Shown here: positions 1-5,538 of the stretch, one piece after another
How the letters are laid out: every line of letters starts with the position of its first letter
Position numbering within the stretch: the stretch's first letter is position 1
Source: JBHHZI01 sp046757965
GTDB taxonomy: Bacteria; Acidobacteriota; Polarisedimenticolia; SMYD01
Length of the DNA stretch: 6,945 nt
NCBI GenBank assembly: GCA_046757965.1
Contig: JBHHZI010000160.1
Coordinates: 1-6,945, forward strand
Direction: 5' to 3'
The notes under the pieces: generated by a model
What the model was told of the DNA's origin: nothing
The model's database searches: none
Seen by the model: the letters and a program-made list of their open reading frames with translations, nothing else
Program-made: the position numbers and the translations under genes

Positions 1-1246
1 TGGCCGCCGCGAGGGCCTTGATCGACCCGAGGAACAGTTCGCTGTTCTCCACGGCAGCTTTCTTCAGCCGGGAGATGTACTGCTGCAGCGTCTCGGCCAT
101 GGCGTTGAACGTGTCCGCGAGTTCCCCGATCTCGTTGCGCGACCGGACGAGGACCCGCGCCGTGAAGTCCCCCTCGGCAAAGGCCACCGACGAGTCCGCG
201 AGCCAGCGGATCGGCCGACCGATCCACCCGGCGAACAGAAAACCCAGCACCACGGCGCCGCGCGCCGTCACGACCGTGTAGAACCGCGTGTCGGATTTCA
301 TGATCTCCACGAACGAGTACGCCAGGTTCTCGTCGGCCTGGACGAACACGCCCCAGCCATGCCGGGTCGTGAAGTAAGCGCCAAGCAGGGTCGACTGCCG
401 ACCGCTGGCGTCGGGAGCCGTGAACGGCATCACCCGGTTGCCGCCACTGGCGATGAACTCGTTGACGATGTCGAGATCACGATGGTCCGCCGTCCCCAGG
501 ATGCCAGGCGCCGATGGCGCCGTGAACAGGTCACCTGCCGGGGTCAGCGCGAACAGGGTATAGCCGCCCGACGACCGCTCGGCTTCCCGCCATACCGAAC
601 TCATGTTCGACAGCGCCGAGAGAACGCCGACGCGGCGCCCATCGCGCAACACCGGGACCGACATCAGGACCGCAGGTCCGCCGGCCTCTTCGCTGTAGAA
701 CGGCTCCCCGATGTCGACCGCTCCCGACCGCCCGGTGTTCATCTCGCGGGCAAAACTGTCGGCGAGCAAGGCCTCGACGTTGTCCTTGACCTCGAATCCC
801 TCGTGAACGGCGGTCACCCAGTCGCCGTCCCGATGCGTGTAGCGGAGCATCAGGATGCCGTCGGTGATGAACCGGGAGAGTGTCCGACGACGCGCCAGAT
901 CCACGCGCAGCGATCGCCTGTCGGCGATGTCGGCGCGCTCCGAGAGCGCCTCGGAGACGACGTCGAGGATCTGGCGCTGGCCCTCGACGTAGGAATCGAG
1001 ATGGTTGGCCAGCGACGACGCCAGCCCGAGCTGATTGACCTGCTGCTGTGTCTTGAGCGCCTCCCTGTTGCGCTCGATCAGCTTCGAGGACAGCGTGATC
1101 ACCGGCAGCGTCCCCAGCAGCAGGAAGATCGCAGCAAGAACCCAGGCGACCTTGTACTGCCTCGGACGCCGACCGCGTATCGGCACCAGCGCCAGAAGGT
1201 CCGGGCCGAGATGGGGAAGGGATTCGAGGGGATCCAGTTCGGTCAC
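1..1246 (-). CDS. Membrane sensor with dCache and HAMP domains, C-terminus cut by window edge (probable HD-GYP output)
   Basis: The reading frame is open from a GTG at 1246 to the left edge (415 codons seen). It was translated by hand from the minus strand. The order is: a cytoplasmic N-terminus of about 30 residues; TM1 at about residues 34-53 (AWVLAAIFLLLGTLPVITL); a periplasmic double-Cache sensor at about 56-318; TM2 at about 323-343; HAMP at about 338-392, with the typical NEIGELADTFNAM segment. The Cache call rests on the SVPVLRDGRRVGVL strand pair and on GAYFTTRHGWGVFVQ near its end. The last residues (about 400-415, ENSELFLGSIKALAAA) look like the opening helix of an HD-GYP domain and resemble the same place in the HD-GYP gene at 1792-2946. 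The output domain itself is outside the window, so GGDEF or chemoreceptor output is not fully excluded. The GTG start lies 28 nt after the Fe-S scaffold gene. No ATG precedes the membrane segment, and the ribosome site is weak, so the exact start is moderately sure. Ligand unknown. Confidence 0.85.
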   Translation of the reverse strand, partial: MTELDPLESLPHLGPDLLALVPIRGRRPRQYKVAWVLAAIFLLLGTLPVITLSSKLIERNREALKTQQQVNQLGLASSLANHLDSYVEGQRQILDVVSEALSERADIADRRSLRVDLARRRTLSRFITDGILMLRYTHRDGDWVTAVHEGFEVKDNVEALLADSFAREMNTGRSGAVDIGEPFYSEEAGGPAVLMSVPVLRDGRRVGVLSALSNMSSVWREAERSSGGYTLFALTPAGDLFTAPSAPGILGTADHRDLDIVNEFIASGGNRVMPFTAPDASGRQSTLLGAYFTTRHGWGVFVQADENLAYSFVEIMKSDTRFYTVVTARGAVVLGFLFAGWIGRPIRWLADSSVAFAEGDFTARVLVRSRNEIGELADTFNAMAETLQQYISRLKKAAVENSELFLGSIKALAAA

Positions 1247-1274
1247 GGCCCGTCCCCGGGGGAACAGCCACCGG

Positions 1275-1685
1275 TCAGGATCCGTTGCCGTCCTGGTTCA
1301 TCTCGCCGGCGCGCGCCTGGTGGTCCGCCAGCGCCTCGGCAACGGCCTTCTCGGCAAGCACGGAACACCGGACCTTCTCCTCTGGCAACCCGCCAAGCGA
1401 CTCCGCCAGCGCCGCGTCACGCAGACCGGCCGCCTCGATGATGGTCAGACCGTGGAGGATCTCTGTCAGGCGGCTGGCCGCGGCAATCGCCGCCACACAA
1501 CCCAGCGCCTTGAAGCGAGCCTCCCGGATCACCCCATCCGTGATACGAAGGGTCAGCCGGACGGTGTCCCCGCACGCCGGGTTCGATACCCACGCTTCCG
1601 CGTCTGGCGCCTCGACGACGCCCACGTGCCGCGGATTGTGAAAGTGGTCGAGTACCGTCTCGTTGTACCGGATCGTCCGCTTCAC
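1275..1685 (-). CDS. IscU/NifU-type iron-sulfur cluster assembly scaffold protein
   Basis: This 136-residue protein matches the IscU/NifU N-terminal scaffold fold, on which a Fe-S cluster is built before transfer to apoproteins in the cytoplasm. Visible family landmarks are YNETVLDHFHNPRHVG near the start and the three cluster-ligand cysteines: NPACGD (with the conserved Asp), KALGC, and EEKVRCSVLAE. Length suits a stand-alone scaffold; there is no C-terminal NifU domain. The LPPVK motif that recruits HscA in classical IscU reads LPEEK here, so chaperone-dependent ISC use is doubtful. I chose the GTG at 1685 because it directly precedes the conserved RYNETVLDHF and has GGTGA upstream. A TTG at 1745 would add 20 non-conserved residues (starting MRVSCPCSLE). 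No cysteine desulfurase or other Fe-S gene is visible beside it. It sits 106 nt after one HD-GYP gene and 28 nt before the sensor gene, so co-transcription with the sensor is likely. Whether to name it iscU, nifU or sufU cannot be decided here. Confidence 0.9.
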   Translation of the reverse strand: MKRTIRYNETVLDHFHNPRHVGVVEAPDAEAWVSNPACGDTVRLTLRITDGVIREARFKALGCVAAIAAASRLTEILHGLTIIEAAGLRDAALAESLGGLPEEKVRCSVLAEKAVAEALADHQARAGEMNQDGNGS

Positions 1686-1689
1686 CTTC

Positions 1690-1695
1690 TCACCC
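1690..1695 (-). promoter_or_regulatory. Ribosome binding site supporting the GTG start of the Fe-S scaffold gene
   Basis: On the minus strand GGGTGA lies 4 nt before the GTG at 1685. It matches the GGTGA end of the anti-Shine-Dalgarno complement. The alternative TTG at 1745 has only an AGG directly touching it, too close to act as a normal site. This favours the shorter protein. Confidence 0.45.
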
Positions 1696-1791
1696 GTCGA
1701 ATCTAGGGTCCGGATCTCCAGCGAGCAAGGGCAGGAAACACGCAACCTGATGATATGATGCGCTTTTTTCCCGGTACGTGTCGATGGGCCG

Positions 1792-2946
1792 TCAGGGACG
1801 ACGCGACGGCGCCGGCAGCGGCGGATCGATGACGCCGGGTTTGCTGGTCAGGCCGAGGGGTTCCTCGGCGAGAATGCCCAGGAACACCTGCACGCACTCG
1901 GTGTCGAACTGTGTGCCGGCGAACCGCGTGAACTGATCCACCGCGAGTTCGAGGGGCTTGGCCGAACGGTACGGACGGTCGGACGTGATGGCGTCGAAGG
2001 TGTCCGCGATCAACGTGATCCGGGCCTCGATGGGGATCTCGTTGCCCTTGAGGCCGTCGGGATACCCCTTGCCGTCCCACCGCTCGTGGTGGTGCTTCAC
2101 CGAGCAGATGTAGCGGCGCAACGGCTTCACGGGCTCGAGGATCTGAGCCCCGATGACCGGGTGGGCCTGTATCAGGCAGACCTCCGACGCGCTGAGACGG
2201 CTCGGTTTGAGCAGCACGGCCTCCGGCACACCGATCTTGCCGATGTCGTGCATGAGCGCCGCGTTGCGGATGTCCTCGCAGACCTCTCGGTCCAGACCCA
2301 TGCGGCGGGCGAGGAGATAGGCGAAGCGGCTCACGCGGCTGGAATGTCCCGCGGTGTAGCGGTCCTTGGCCTCCAGTGCCGTGGCCAGCGCCTGCATCGT
2401 CTGCAGATAGGACGTCTCGACGTCATCGTGGGCCTGCCTGAGCGCCTCGAGCATCTCCTCGAGCTGCCGGTTGCGTCCCCTCAGAACGCTCAGGAGGTCC
2501 TCGTTGTCGGCCCGCAGGCGGGACAGACGGATCAGCGACATGATGGTCAGTCGGAGATCCTCCCGACCGTACGGCTCGGTCAGGAACCGATCAAGGCCGG
2601 CGTTGTTGATCGTGTAGACGGCCGCATCGAGTTCCTCGGTGCCGGTCAGGAGCACCTTCCGGCAGCGCGGAAACCGCTCGTTCACGATCTCGAGGAAACG
2701 GTCGCCGGGCAGATCCGGCGTTCCCATGTCCGTGATGACGATGTCGACACTCTTGCCCTGGCGCTCGAGAGTGTGAATCACCTCGAGGCCCTCCGTCGCC
2801 GACGGCAGGGTCACCACGGCATAGTCGGCCGGGACCATCTCCTCCAGGTCGGCGCGCATGTCGTCGATGCCATCCGCGCGGGAGTGCACACACACGATGT
2901 AGTGTTGCGGGGAGAGGGTGGACAGGACCGACGGCTTGGGTGTCAT
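1792..2946 (-). CDS. Receiver-HD-GYP protein, predicted cyclic-di-GMP phosphodiesterase with a degenerate receiver
   Basis: This 384-residue cytoplasmic protein resembles RpfG-type response regulators that hydrolyse cyclic di-GMP. Residues about 15-138 form a receiver-like domain; Asp73 (DIVITDMGTPD) is the likely phospho-acceptor and Thr101 (LLTGTEE) the switch Thr. The acidic pair normally after beta-1 is not seen (IVCVHSR), and the usual Lys-Pro near the end reads Glu124-Pro125 (FLTEPYG), so standard phosphorylation may be weak or absent. Residues about 140-180 are a charged, helical, probably coiled-coil linker. Residues about 178-360 are a complete HD-GYP domain: H201 in AGHSSRV, H233-D234 in MHDIGKIG, H262 in AHPVIG, H285-H286 in KHHHERWDG, GYPDG at 294-298, and D315 in IADTFDAI. 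The metal ligands are all present, so catalysis is expected. The start at 2946 has a good ribosome site; an upstream in-frame ATG at 3054 would add 36 Arg/Cys-rich residues with no family likeness. The gene diverges from waaA. No partner histidine kinase is seen. Confidence 0.93.
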   Translation of the reverse strand: MTPKPSVLSTLSPQHYIVCVHSRADGIDDMRADLEEMVPADYAVVTLPSATEGLEVIHTLERQGKSVDIVITDMGTPDLPGDRFLEIVNERFPRCRKVLLTGTEELDAAVYTINNAGLDRFLTEPYGREDLRLTIMSLIRLSRLRADNEDLLSVLRGRNRQLEEMLEALRQAHDDVETSYLQTMQALATALEAKDRYTAGHSSRVSRFAYLLARRMGLDREVCEDIRNAALMHDIGKIGVPEAVLLKPSRLSASEVCLIQAHPVIGAQILEPVKPLRRYICSVKHHHERWDGKGYPDGLKGNEIPIEARITLIADTFDAITSDRPYRSAKPLELAVDQFTRFAGTQFDTECVQVFLGILAEEPLGLTSKPGVIDPPLPAPSRRP

Positions 2947-2951
2947 GGCAT

Positions 2952-2959
2952 CTTCTCCC
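2952..2959 (-). promoter_or_regulatory. Ribosome binding site of the HD-GYP gene
   Basis: GGGAGAAG on the minus strand ends 5 nt before the ATG at 2946. It decides for this start over the longer in-frame ATG at 3054. Confidence 0.6.
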
Positions 2960-3036
2960 GCCGGGTGCCGGAGGTGGCCCCGGGGCGGACGGCGCAAACA
3001 TAGGTCCCGGGCACGCCGTAGGCCACAGCCGGCGCG

Positions 3037-3066
3037 TTGACAGGTGGACATCACGCGGCCTAGAAT
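3037..3066 (+). promoter_or_regulatory. Sigma-70-type promoter of the waaA-lpxK-lpxL-gmhB operon
   Basis: A perfect -35 box TTGACA (3037-3042) is followed after 18 bp by TAGAAT (3061-3066), a five-of-six match to the -10 consensus. Transcription would begin near 3073, giving a leader of only about 20 nt before the waaA GTG at 3093. The same-direction genes downstream are tightly packed, so this probably drives the whole LPS gene run. The promoter is strong for such GC-rich DNA. Confidence 0.75.
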
Positions 3067-3075
3067 GTGGGCTGT

Positions 3076-3098
3076 AAACTACTGGAATATCAGTGTTT
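3076..3098 (+). repeat. Inverted repeat / possible RNA hairpin over the waaA start codon
   Basis: Left arm AAAC-T-ACTG (3076-3084) and right arm CAGTGTTT (3091-3098) are complementary over 8 pairs with one bulged T; the loop is GAATAT. The right arm contains the GTG start (3093-3095), and the only Shine-Dalgarno-like GGA (3084-3086) lies at the loop edge. In the mRNA this would be at the extreme 5' end. It could hide the start codon or, as DNA, be an operator just downstream of the promoter. The stem is AU-rich and modest, so chance is possible. Confidence 0.4.
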
Positions 3099-4373
3099 CT
3101 GCTCTATCAAACGATGACCTGGGCGGCCGTGGCAGGAGTCCCGTTCTACGCCCTGGCCGTCATCGCCCGCCACCCTCGTCGCTGGCGGGAGGTGCGCGAG
3201 CGGTTCGGATTGATCGAACATCGCACGGGCGAGGTCATCTGGATCCAGGCAGCCTCCGTGGGCGAACTCCAGGTCGCCCGGGTACTGGCGAACGCCCTGC
3301 AACACCGGGAGCCGGAACGGGCTCTGCGACTGTCGGTCACGACACCAGCGGCGCGGCGGCTGTTGCGGGCAGGTGTCCACGCCGCCGATGCATTCACCTT
3401 TCCCGTGGATCTGCCGCTGGTCATGAAGCGGGCCATCGCGGCGGTGCGGCCCAACCTGTTCGTCGCCATCGAGACCGAGATCTGGCCGAACCTCTACGAC
3501 GGTCTGCGGCGGGCGAACGTACCGATCGTGCTGGTCAATGGCCGCATCTCCGATCGGTCCTGGCCCCGCTACCGCCGGTTGCACCGCCTCTTCCGGCCGC
3601 TCCTCAACTCCATCCGACTGGTCTGCGCCCGCACCCAGCAGGACGCGGAACGGTTCGTCGCCCTTGGCGTGCCAGCCGAGCGCGTGCACGCCGCCGGAGA
3701 TCTCAAGTTCGACCGCCCTCCCCCTTCGCCGATCGCCCTGCCGGCGCGGCTGGCTCGCTGGATGACCGACCGGCGGGTTCTCATCGCCGGCTCCACCCAC
3801 GCCGGCGAGGAGAACATCGCCCTGGCCGCCGCCGAGGCGGCGGCGCACGCCGGCAAGGCGCCCGTCACCGTGATCCTGGCTCCCCGCCACGCCGACCGGT
3901 TCGGCGAGGTGGCCCGCCTGCTCGAGACGTCCGGTCGTCCCTGGGCGGCGCGGACCGCGCTGCCGGCCAACCCGGCGGTCCGACCCGACAAGCCGGTCTA
4001 CGTCATTCTTCTGGACGGTCATGGCGAACTCGCCAGCCTCTACGCTCACGCGGACGTGGCCTTTCTGGGAGGCACGCTGGTGCCGGTGGGCGGGCACAAC
4101 CCGCTGGAGGCGGCTGCGGCCGGGACCGCGACGGTGTCCGGACCTCATCTGGCCAACGTACGTCACACCATGAACGTTCTCGCCAGGACCGGTGGTGCCG
4201 TGATCGCCAGGGGTGAACGGGACGCGGTGCGTCATCTCTCCCGCCTGCTGTCGGACCCGGCCGAGAGTTCCCGTCGCGGCACCGCTGCACGCCGCACCGT
4301 GGAGGCCCACCGGGGAGCCACAGGGCGAGTGGTCTCCATCCTCGAGCCGCTCCTGCGGGCCACCGCCACGTGA
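3093..4373 (+). CDS. waaA: 3-deoxy-D-manno-octulosonic acid (Kdo) transferase
   Basis: WaaA (KdtA) moves Kdo from CMP-Kdo onto the lipid A precursor at the cytoplasmic face of the inner membrane. The 426 residues equal the usual family length. An N-terminal hydrophobic anchor (about 8-25) is followed by the GT-B N-domain with AASVGEL (54-59, the Glu being the expected catalytic base), SVTTPAA (81-87), FPVDLP (103-108), IETEIWPN (126-133) and VLVNGRISDRS (146-156). The C-domain carries GDLKFD (202-207), GSTHAGEE (233-240), ILAPRH (261-266), DGHGEL (308-313) and FLGGTLVPVGGHNPLEA (324-340), the CMP-sugar binding region. Start: GTG at 3093; a stop lies in frame 16 nt upstream and the next ATG (codon 8) has no ribosome site. 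It is the first gene of the operon, behind a near-consensus promoter, and overlaps lpxK by 4 nt. How many Kdo residues it adds cannot be read from the sequence. Confidence 0.96.
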   Translation: MFLLYQTMTWAAVAGVPFYALAVIARHPRRWREVRERFGLIEHRTGEVIWIQAASVGELQVARVLANALQHREPERALRLSVTTPAARRLLRAGVHAADAFTFPVDLPLVMKRAIAAVRPNLFVAIETEIWPNLYDGLRRANVPIVLVNGRISDRSWPRYRRLHRLFRPLLNSIRLVCARTQQDAERFVALGVPAERVHAAGDLKFDRPPPSPIALPARLARWMTDRRVLIAGSTHAGEENIALAAAEAAAHAGKAPVTVILAPRHADRFGEVARLLETSGRPWAARTALPANPAVRPDKPVYVILLDGHGELASLYAHADVAFLGGTLVPVGGHNPLEAAAAGTATVSGPHLANVRHTMNVLARTGGAVIARGERDAVRHLSRLLSDPAESSRRGTAARRTVEAHRGATGRVVSILEPLLRATAT

Positions 4374-5464
4374 GCACCCACACCTCGCATATGACGTGGC
4401 GCCCGCAACGATTCCTGGCCCCGCTGTCGCTGCTCTACCGGCAGGCGACGATCTGGCGCAATGATCTCTACGATCGCGGCTGGCTCACGAGCTCGGGTGC
4501 GGGCGTGCCGGTCCTGTCGGTCGGCAATCTCAGCGCGGGTGGAACGGGCAAGACACCTCTGGTGGCGCTGCTGTGCACTCGCATCGAGGCCGGGGGACGC
4601 CGACCGGCCGTGGTCAGCCGCGGCTACGGCGGCCGGAACGCCCGCCGCCCTGGCGCTCCGGCGCTGGTGGTATCGACCGGTGCCCCCCACACTGTCCCCG
4701 TGTCCCCCGCGGAATGCGGCGACGAGCCCGCGATGCTGGCTCGCCTCCTGCCCGGCGTGCCGATCATCACCGGACGGGATCGCGGCGAGTGTGCCCGCGT
4801 TGCCGTCGACCTCTTTGGCGCCGATCTGATCGTCCTGGATGATGGGTTCCAGCACCGGAGGCTGCGACGGGAGATGGACCTGGTGACGCTCGACGCCGCC
4901 ACACCGCTGGAGCGCACGCGGGTGCTCCCGGCCGGTCCGCTGCGCGAGGGGCCGGAAGCTCTGCGCCGCGCCCACGCGGCCGTGGTCACCCGGGCGGACG
5001 ATGACGGCCTGTTTGCGCACCGCGCGGCGGAGATCGCCGCCCGGTGTCCCGGCCTGCCCATCTACCGGTCGCGGCATGTCCCTTGCCGGCTCCGCCGGCC
5101 ACAGGAGCCGTCCAGCGACAGCGGGCAACCCCTGTCGGACCTGACGGACCGACCGGTGGCCGCGTTCGCCGGCCTTGCTCAGCCGGACGCCTTCCGCAAG
5201 ACCCTCGAAGACCTGGGGGTCCGGCTGGTCCGCTTCGATGCGTTCCCCGACCACCACCCGTTCACGGCGGACGAGGTGCAATCGATCGTGGCCTCCGGCG
5301 TGCAGGCGGGCGCCACCCTCGTGCTCACCTCGGCCAAGGACGGCGTGCGTCTGCCGGCAGCGGTGGCGACCGATCCCCGGCTGCGGATCCTGGACATCGA
5401 GGCCCGTGTCGACGGACTTGAGCGACTTGTCGAATCGATCCTCACAGGCTGCCCGAGACCATGA
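4370..5464 (+). CDS. lpxK: Tetraacyldisaccharide 4'-kinase
   Basis: LpxK phosphorylates the 4' position of the tetraacyl disaccharide 1-phosphate with ATP to give lipid IVA, at the inner face of the inner membrane. The 364 residues are slightly longer than many family members. Seen: an amphipathic N-terminus with LSLLYRQATIWRNDLYDRG (about 19-37, membrane-contact region); Walker A VGNLSAGGTGKTP (51-63); SRGYGGR (83-89); GDEP (117-120), whose Asp matches the catalytic Asp of the family; LDDGFQHRRL (156-165, Mg-binding); AGPLRE (188-193); FAGLAQPDAF (266-275); FPDHHPF (292-298), whose His is the expected dyad partner; and SAKDGVRL (321-328), where many homologues have TEKD. The GTG start overlaps the waaA stop as GTGA, implying translational coupling; an ATG at codon 8 is an alternative. 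Downstream an ATGA overlap opens a mini-ORF leading to the acyltransferase gene. Confidence 0.96.
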   Translation: MSTHTSHMTWRPQRFLAPLSLLYRQATIWRNDLYDRGWLTSSGAGVPVLSVGNLSAGGTGKTPLVALLCTRIEAGGRRPAVVSRGYGGRNARRPGAPALVVSTGAPHTVPVSPAECGDEPAMLARLLPGVPIITGRDRGECARVAVDLFGADLIVLDDGFQHRRLRREMDLVTLDAATPLERTRVLPAGPLREGPEALRRAHAAVVTRADDDGLFAHRAAEIAARCPGLPIYRSRHVPCRLRRPQEPSSDSGQPLSDLTDRPVAAFAGLAQPDAFRKTLEDLGVRLVRFDAFPDHHPFTADEVQSIVASGVQAGATLVLTSAKDGVRLPAAVATDPRLRILDIEARVDGLERLVESILTGCPRP

Positions 5465-5538
5465 TGCCCGTTCCTCTCTCGTCGGTGAGATCTGCTAGTC
5501 TGCCGCCTGTCGCCGTGGCCGGAGCCTGCACAGCATGA
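5461..5538 (+). CDS. Possible 25-residue mini-ORF bridging lpxK and lpxL
   Basis: The only gap inside the operon is read completely by a 25-codon frame. Its ATG (5461, followed by a second ATG) overlaps the lpxK stop as ATGA, and its TGA (5536-5538) overlaps the acyltransferase ATG (5535), again as ATGA. The peptide begins MMPVPLSSVRS and ends VAVAGACTA; I recognise no family. It has no strong ribosome site of its own, so initiation would come from ribosomes ending lpxK. Most likely it is a coupling device that hands ribosomes to the next gene, or a coincidence, and less likely a functional peptide. It is too short for codon statistics. Confidence 0.25.
   Translation: MMPVPLSSVRSASLPPVAVAGACTA

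Larger units (their letters stand above)
2947..3092. other. Divergent intergenic region between the HD-GYP gene and waaA
   Basis: This 146-bp region separates two oppositely transcribed units. It contains the strong plus-strand promoter and the inverted repeat listed separately, and a perfect 10-bp palindrome GCCCCGGGGC at 2977-2986 between the promoter and the HD-GYP start. On the minus strand I find no good sigma-70 promoter for the HD-GYP gene; the best -10-like box (TATGTT, near 2997-3002) has no matching -35. That unit may need an activator or another sigma factor, or the promoter is simply too weak to see. Confidence 0.6.

Noticed and set aside
531..1271. Minus-strand frame of about 246 codons starting just upstream of the sensor GTG
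   Set aside because: It is in a different frame from the sensor and is low-complexity Arg/Gly/Ala; the other minus frame has clear domain structure.
359..1441. Long plus-strand frame (about 360 codons) opposite the sensor gene
   Set aside because: Its translation is Arg/Gln/Pro-rich with no domain, and the opposite strand gives a clear TM-dCache-TM-HAMP protein over the same bases. It is a GC-rich shadow.
1686..1745. TTG start at 1745 giving the Fe-S scaffold a CxC-containing N-terminal extension
   Set aside because: The added 20 residues precede the conserved family start and the AGG touches the TTG; the GTG at 1685 has better spacing and context.
1761..1770. Run of six T at 1764-1769 as a terminator
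   Set aside because: No GC hairpin precedes it on the plus strand, and no plus-strand gene ends here.
1750..1784. Possible promoter on the minus strand before the scaffold gene (TCGACA with CATCAT or TATCAT)
   Set aside because: The good -10-like TATCAT is 23 bp from the -35-like box and the 18-bp alternative CATCAT is only four of six. It is too weak to call, though this short AT-rich patch may still matter.
2086..3003. Plus-strand frame of about 305 codons opposite the HD-GYP gene
   Set aside because: It has no recognisable motif and is fully explained as the antisense of a gene with intact HD-GYP catalytic motifs.
3090..4310. Minus-strand frame of about 406 codons opposite waaA
   Set aside because: It is composed of Gly/Arg/Asp/His-rich sequence with no family likeness; waaA motifs cover the whole region on the plus strand.
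4232..5281. Minus-strand frame of about 349 codons opposite lpxK
   Set aside because: It shows no domain and is antisense to intact LpxK motifs.
5480..5515. Internal promoter in the lpxK-lpxL gap (TAGTCT near 5496)
   Set aside because: It matches only three of six -10 positions and has no -35 box at the right distance.
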